Assembly (NCBI GenBank): GCA_027730505.1
Contig: JAQCGT010000012.1
Coordinates: 1 to 42,320 of the forward strand
DNA: 42,320 nucleotides
Direction of reading: 5' to 3'
Source: Actinomycetota bacterium
GTDB taxonomy: Bacteria; Actinomycetota; Acidimicrobiia; Acidimicrobiales; Ilumatobacteraceae
Below are positions 40,632 to 42,320 of the stretch, piece by piece. The notes below the pieces were generated by a model. The model did not search any database, was not told the DNA's origin, and worked only from the letters and a program-made list of their open reading frames with translations. The first letter of the stretch is position 1, and each line of letters opens with the position of its first letter. The translations under genes were made by a program, and so were the position numbers.

Positions 40632-40910
40632 TCAGCAGGCACACGGGATGGCCGAGCACTTCGGACAGCCCCCTCGGTAGCGCTCGGCCACATCGGTCAG
40701 ATCCACACCGACCTGATTGGCGAGCGAGGCGAGCCACGCCAGTACGTCGCTGAACTCGTGGGCAATTTGATCGGGCGTGCCCTTGCGCACGGCTTGGGCG
40801 AGTTCGCCGAGTTCCTCGCACAGCCAGGCGACGGTGGGCGCCACTCCTCGGTCACGATCCATGTCACCGTAGGTGGCCTCGATCACGTCCTGGAGTTCGC
40901 GCAGATTCAT
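40632..40910 (-). CDS. MazG-like nucleotide pyrophosphohydrolase with C-terminal Cys cluster
   Basis: A 92-residue all-alpha NTP pyrophosphohydrolase. The metal-binding set E32, E33, E36 and E52, D55 (CEELGELAQ ... HEFSDVLAW) fits the MazG family. The tail ends GCPKCSAIPCAC: C82, C85, C90 and C92 could hold zinc or a cluster, which plain MazG proteins lack. TACGGT (40922-40917, minus strand) lies six bases before the ATG, so the mRNA is probably leaderless. It converges on asd, four bases apart. Confidence 0.87.
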   Translation of the reverse strand: MNLRELQDVIEATYGDMDRDRGVAPTVAWLCEELGELAQAVRKGTPDQIAHEFSDVLAWLASLANQVGVDLTDVAERYRGGCPKCSAIPCAC

Positions 40911-40916
40911 GTGATG

Positions 40917-40977
40917 ACCGTATCCGTCGGTGACAGGTGAAAATCCCCGACCCAGATCGTTCTTCCCCGCCTACGGT
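40917..40977. promoter_or_regulatory. Divergent leaderless promoters, MazG-like gene and exported protein gene
   Basis: The same hexamer TACGGT occurs on the minus strand (40922-40917) six bases before the ATG at 40910, and on the plus strand (40972-40977) nine bases before the ATG at 40987. Confidence 0.45.
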
Positions 40978-40986
40978 GCCGCCCCC

Positions 40987-41850
40987 ATGAAGGTCATGGT
41001 GCGTCCCGGTGTGATCGTGACCATCGGCGTTGTGCTCCCGATCGCTGGGCTGGGGCTCTGGTCGCCGTCCGAGGACGCGCCCGAGCGTGTGCGGGTGGTG
41101 CTCGAGACGGAACCCGTCGCCGGTACGGCTGCGGCCCCGGCGACGAGACGGGTGATCCCCACTCCGAATCGTGTTGACACACCGGTGGAGGCGATTGCCG
41201 TCGTTGCCACCCAGACGATGCCTATCGAGGAGACCACGACCGTGATCTCACCCTCGACGACGTTGCCCATCACCATCCCGGCGTCACCGAGGGTTGCGCA
41301 GCCCGATGCCCACGCCGAACCCGATGTTGAGATCATCGAGGAGGTTCGTTGGGTGACGGGAATGATGCCAGTGCTCAGCCCAGTCGACGCGGCCACCGCT
41401 GACGCCGTGCGCAGCGCTGTCCATGAGGCGTGGGCGACACACGTGGCGTCATTGCGAGCCCCTGAGGATGCCACCCTCGAAGCGGACGCGAGCAGGCGTC
41501 GCTCGGGATATGCCCGCTACTTGATTGACAGCCGTGTGTCGGAGTACCGGGCGATGCGTCTGTACGCGACCCCGGCGTTCGGTATCCCGACGACGCTCAC
41601 CGTTGCGGCTGTGGCGGCGCTCGACTCCGATCGGATGATCGCCACCTACTGCGTCATCGACTCCGAGATCATCATGGAACGCGACGGCGATCCACGGGGT
41701 GGTGATTCGTTCCACAACACCGTCGTCGCTCGTGAACAGGGGCGATTTGGCCTGCTGCGCAGCGCCGACGGCTGGTTGATCGACGACATTGCGGTGACCG
41801 ACCGCCAGGTGCTCCACCCACAGGCTCCATCAGAGGTTCCGCCATGTTGA
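40987..41850 (+). CDS. Exported or membrane-anchored protein, unknown function
   Basis: A 287-residue protein I do not recognise. Residues 6-25 are a signal peptide or anchor (RPGVIVTIGVVLPIAGLGLW); 30-125 form a low-complexity linker rich in Thr/Pro/Val (TTTVISPSTTLPITIPAS); 130-275 form a folded domain with an NTF2/SnoaL-like strand pattern, ending near DGWLIDDIAVTDRQVL. An upstream ATG at 40930 was rejected: the one at 40987 starts right at the signal peptide and has a TACGGT box nine bases before it. It overlaps the next gene by seven bases. Confidence 0.7.
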   Translation: MKVMVRPGVIVTIGVVLPIAGLGLWSPSEDAPERVRVVLETEPVAGTAAAPATRRVIPTPNRVDTPVEAIAVVATQTMPIEETTTVISPSTTLPITIPASPRVAQPDAHAEPDVEIIEEVRWVTGMMPVLSPVDAATADAVRSAVHEAWATHVASLRAPEDATLEADASRRRSGYARYLIDSRVSEYRAMRLYATPAFGIPTTLTVAAVAALDSDRMIATYCVIDSEIIMERDGDPRGGDSFHNTVVAREQGRFGLLRSADGWLIDDIAVTDRQVLHPQAPSEVPPC

Positions 41851-42320
41851 TCCGCGCCCTCGCTTGGGTGGTGGTGGCAGCCACAGCCCCCTTCACCGTC
41901 GGTGACGGCGAGGGTTCAGGTGACCCGTCGGTCGAACTCATCGCCGAGGGTGACACGATTGGTGCGGGGATCGAGATTCCTGACGTCGAGCGTCCCGGCG
42001 AGCCGGGATCGAGGAATGGCGACTGCTTCTGGCGGTACTACCAGTATTCGGTGGTGCCGCCCGAGCCTGGTGACGTGTTCTCGCAGCGGCCGTTCATCCG
42101 TGAGCATCCGACGACCGGACGCCTGCAAGTCGCTGTCGATTACGTGTGCGACGGCCAGGTCAGCGGCATCGGTTGGGTCGACGCCGATCCTCCATCCGTG
42201 GCAGAGCTGTTGACCGGACCGAGCGCCGCTGTCAGGCGTCGACTGCCGGCTCCGGTTCCTCGCATCGATCCGGCTGGCGGTGCCACCGTCAATCTCGGGC
42301 TCTGGTTGGCGGTCGAATCC
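41844..42320 (+). CDS. Secreted protein, unknown function (3' end outside window)
   Basis: An open frame of 159 codons from the ATG at 41844 to the window edge without a stop. Residues 1-17 form a short signal peptide (MLIRALAWVVVAATAP). Then comes a mature part with Cys at CFWRYYQY and YVCDG, and near the edge a LPAPVPRIDPAGGATVNLG segment that recalls a Pro-rich motif found in many actinobacterial secreted proteins. The ATG overlaps the previous gene's stop by seven bases, so the pair is an operon of exported proteins. Confidence 0.75.
   Translation, partial: MLIRALAWVVVAATAPFTVGDGEGSGDPSVELIAEGDTIGAGIEIPDVERPGEPGSRNGDCFWRYYQYSVVPPEPGDVFSQRPFIREHPTTGRLQVAVDYVCDGQVSGIGWVDADPPSVAELLTGPSAAVRRRLPAPVPRIDPAGGATVNLGLWLAVES

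Overview
The window reads as a stretch of a high-GC Actinomycetota chromosome. The best guess is an Acidimicrobiia/Ilumatobacter-like lineage. That is inference from a WhiB protein, a GlnR-type regulator beside glutamine synthetases, an MhuD-like haem-degrading monooxygenase, a caa3-type oxidase and many leaderless start codons; nothing here fixes the taxon. Genes are packed with almost no free space, 1- to 8-base start/stop overlaps are common, and no stretch above 300 bases lacks a gene. I saw no rRNA, tRNA, CRISPR array, insertion sequence or prophage. The first and last genes are cut by the window edges.

Bases 1-7522 are respiratory. A complete caa3-type cytochrome c oxidase locus (ctaC with a fused cytochrome c domain, ctaD, ctaE, subunit IV, ctaG) is preceded by three oxidase-like genes: a subunit I paralogue, a subunit III paralogue and a membrane protein with a cupredoxin-like tail. 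In all three the usual cofactor-binding or signature residues appear to be lost in the parts visible. This is the strongest candidate for something undescribed. Bases 7540-11289 hold serS, pdxH, a VapBC-type toxin-antitoxin pair under a perfect 10-bp inverted repeat, and a methionine aminopeptidase with a SEC-C zinc motif.

Bases 11337-16631 form a copper/redox assembly region. A PCuAC chaperone and a TlpA-like thioredoxin face an opposing operon of DNA adenine methyltransferase, ECF sigma factor, cytochrome c, SCO1, cupredoxin-like protein and membrane protein. The last five genes of that operon overlap by four bases each. The copper and thiol proteins are the usual helpers for building the CuA site of the oxidase at the left end. 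Bases 16654-29820 are mixed housekeeping: coaA, HAD phosphatase, a HTH_22 regulator with a thiamine-binding-like protein, an orphan WXG100 protein, a poly-gamma-glutamate hydrolase-like protein, oligoribonuclease, WhiB, a TlpA/CcdA pair, CoA-transferase, Nudix, Mrp, a HesB/IscA-type protein, an OmpATb-like envelope protein and RidA.

Bases 29825-37064 look like a nitrogen module: 8-oxoguanine deaminase, a GlnR-like regulator, two glutamine synthetases (GSI-alpha and GSII) and a fused Fe-S/molybdenum hydroxylase of the xanthine dehydrogenase family. A run of five 11-bp-phased half-sites resembling a GlnR box lies upstream of glnII, and a hairpin terminator separates glnII from glnA. Bases 37126-42320 carry an MhuD-like enzyme, the aspartate-pathway genes lysC and asd around a methyltransferase, a MazG-like pyrophosphohydrolase and two exported proteins of unknown function.

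A second window-wide pattern is a TAnnnT hexamer (mostly TAGnnT or TACnnT) lying 6-9 bases before many start codons on both strands, as expected for leaderless mRNAs. It was used here to choose several starts. At 16638-16647 two such hexamers on opposite strands share one TA.
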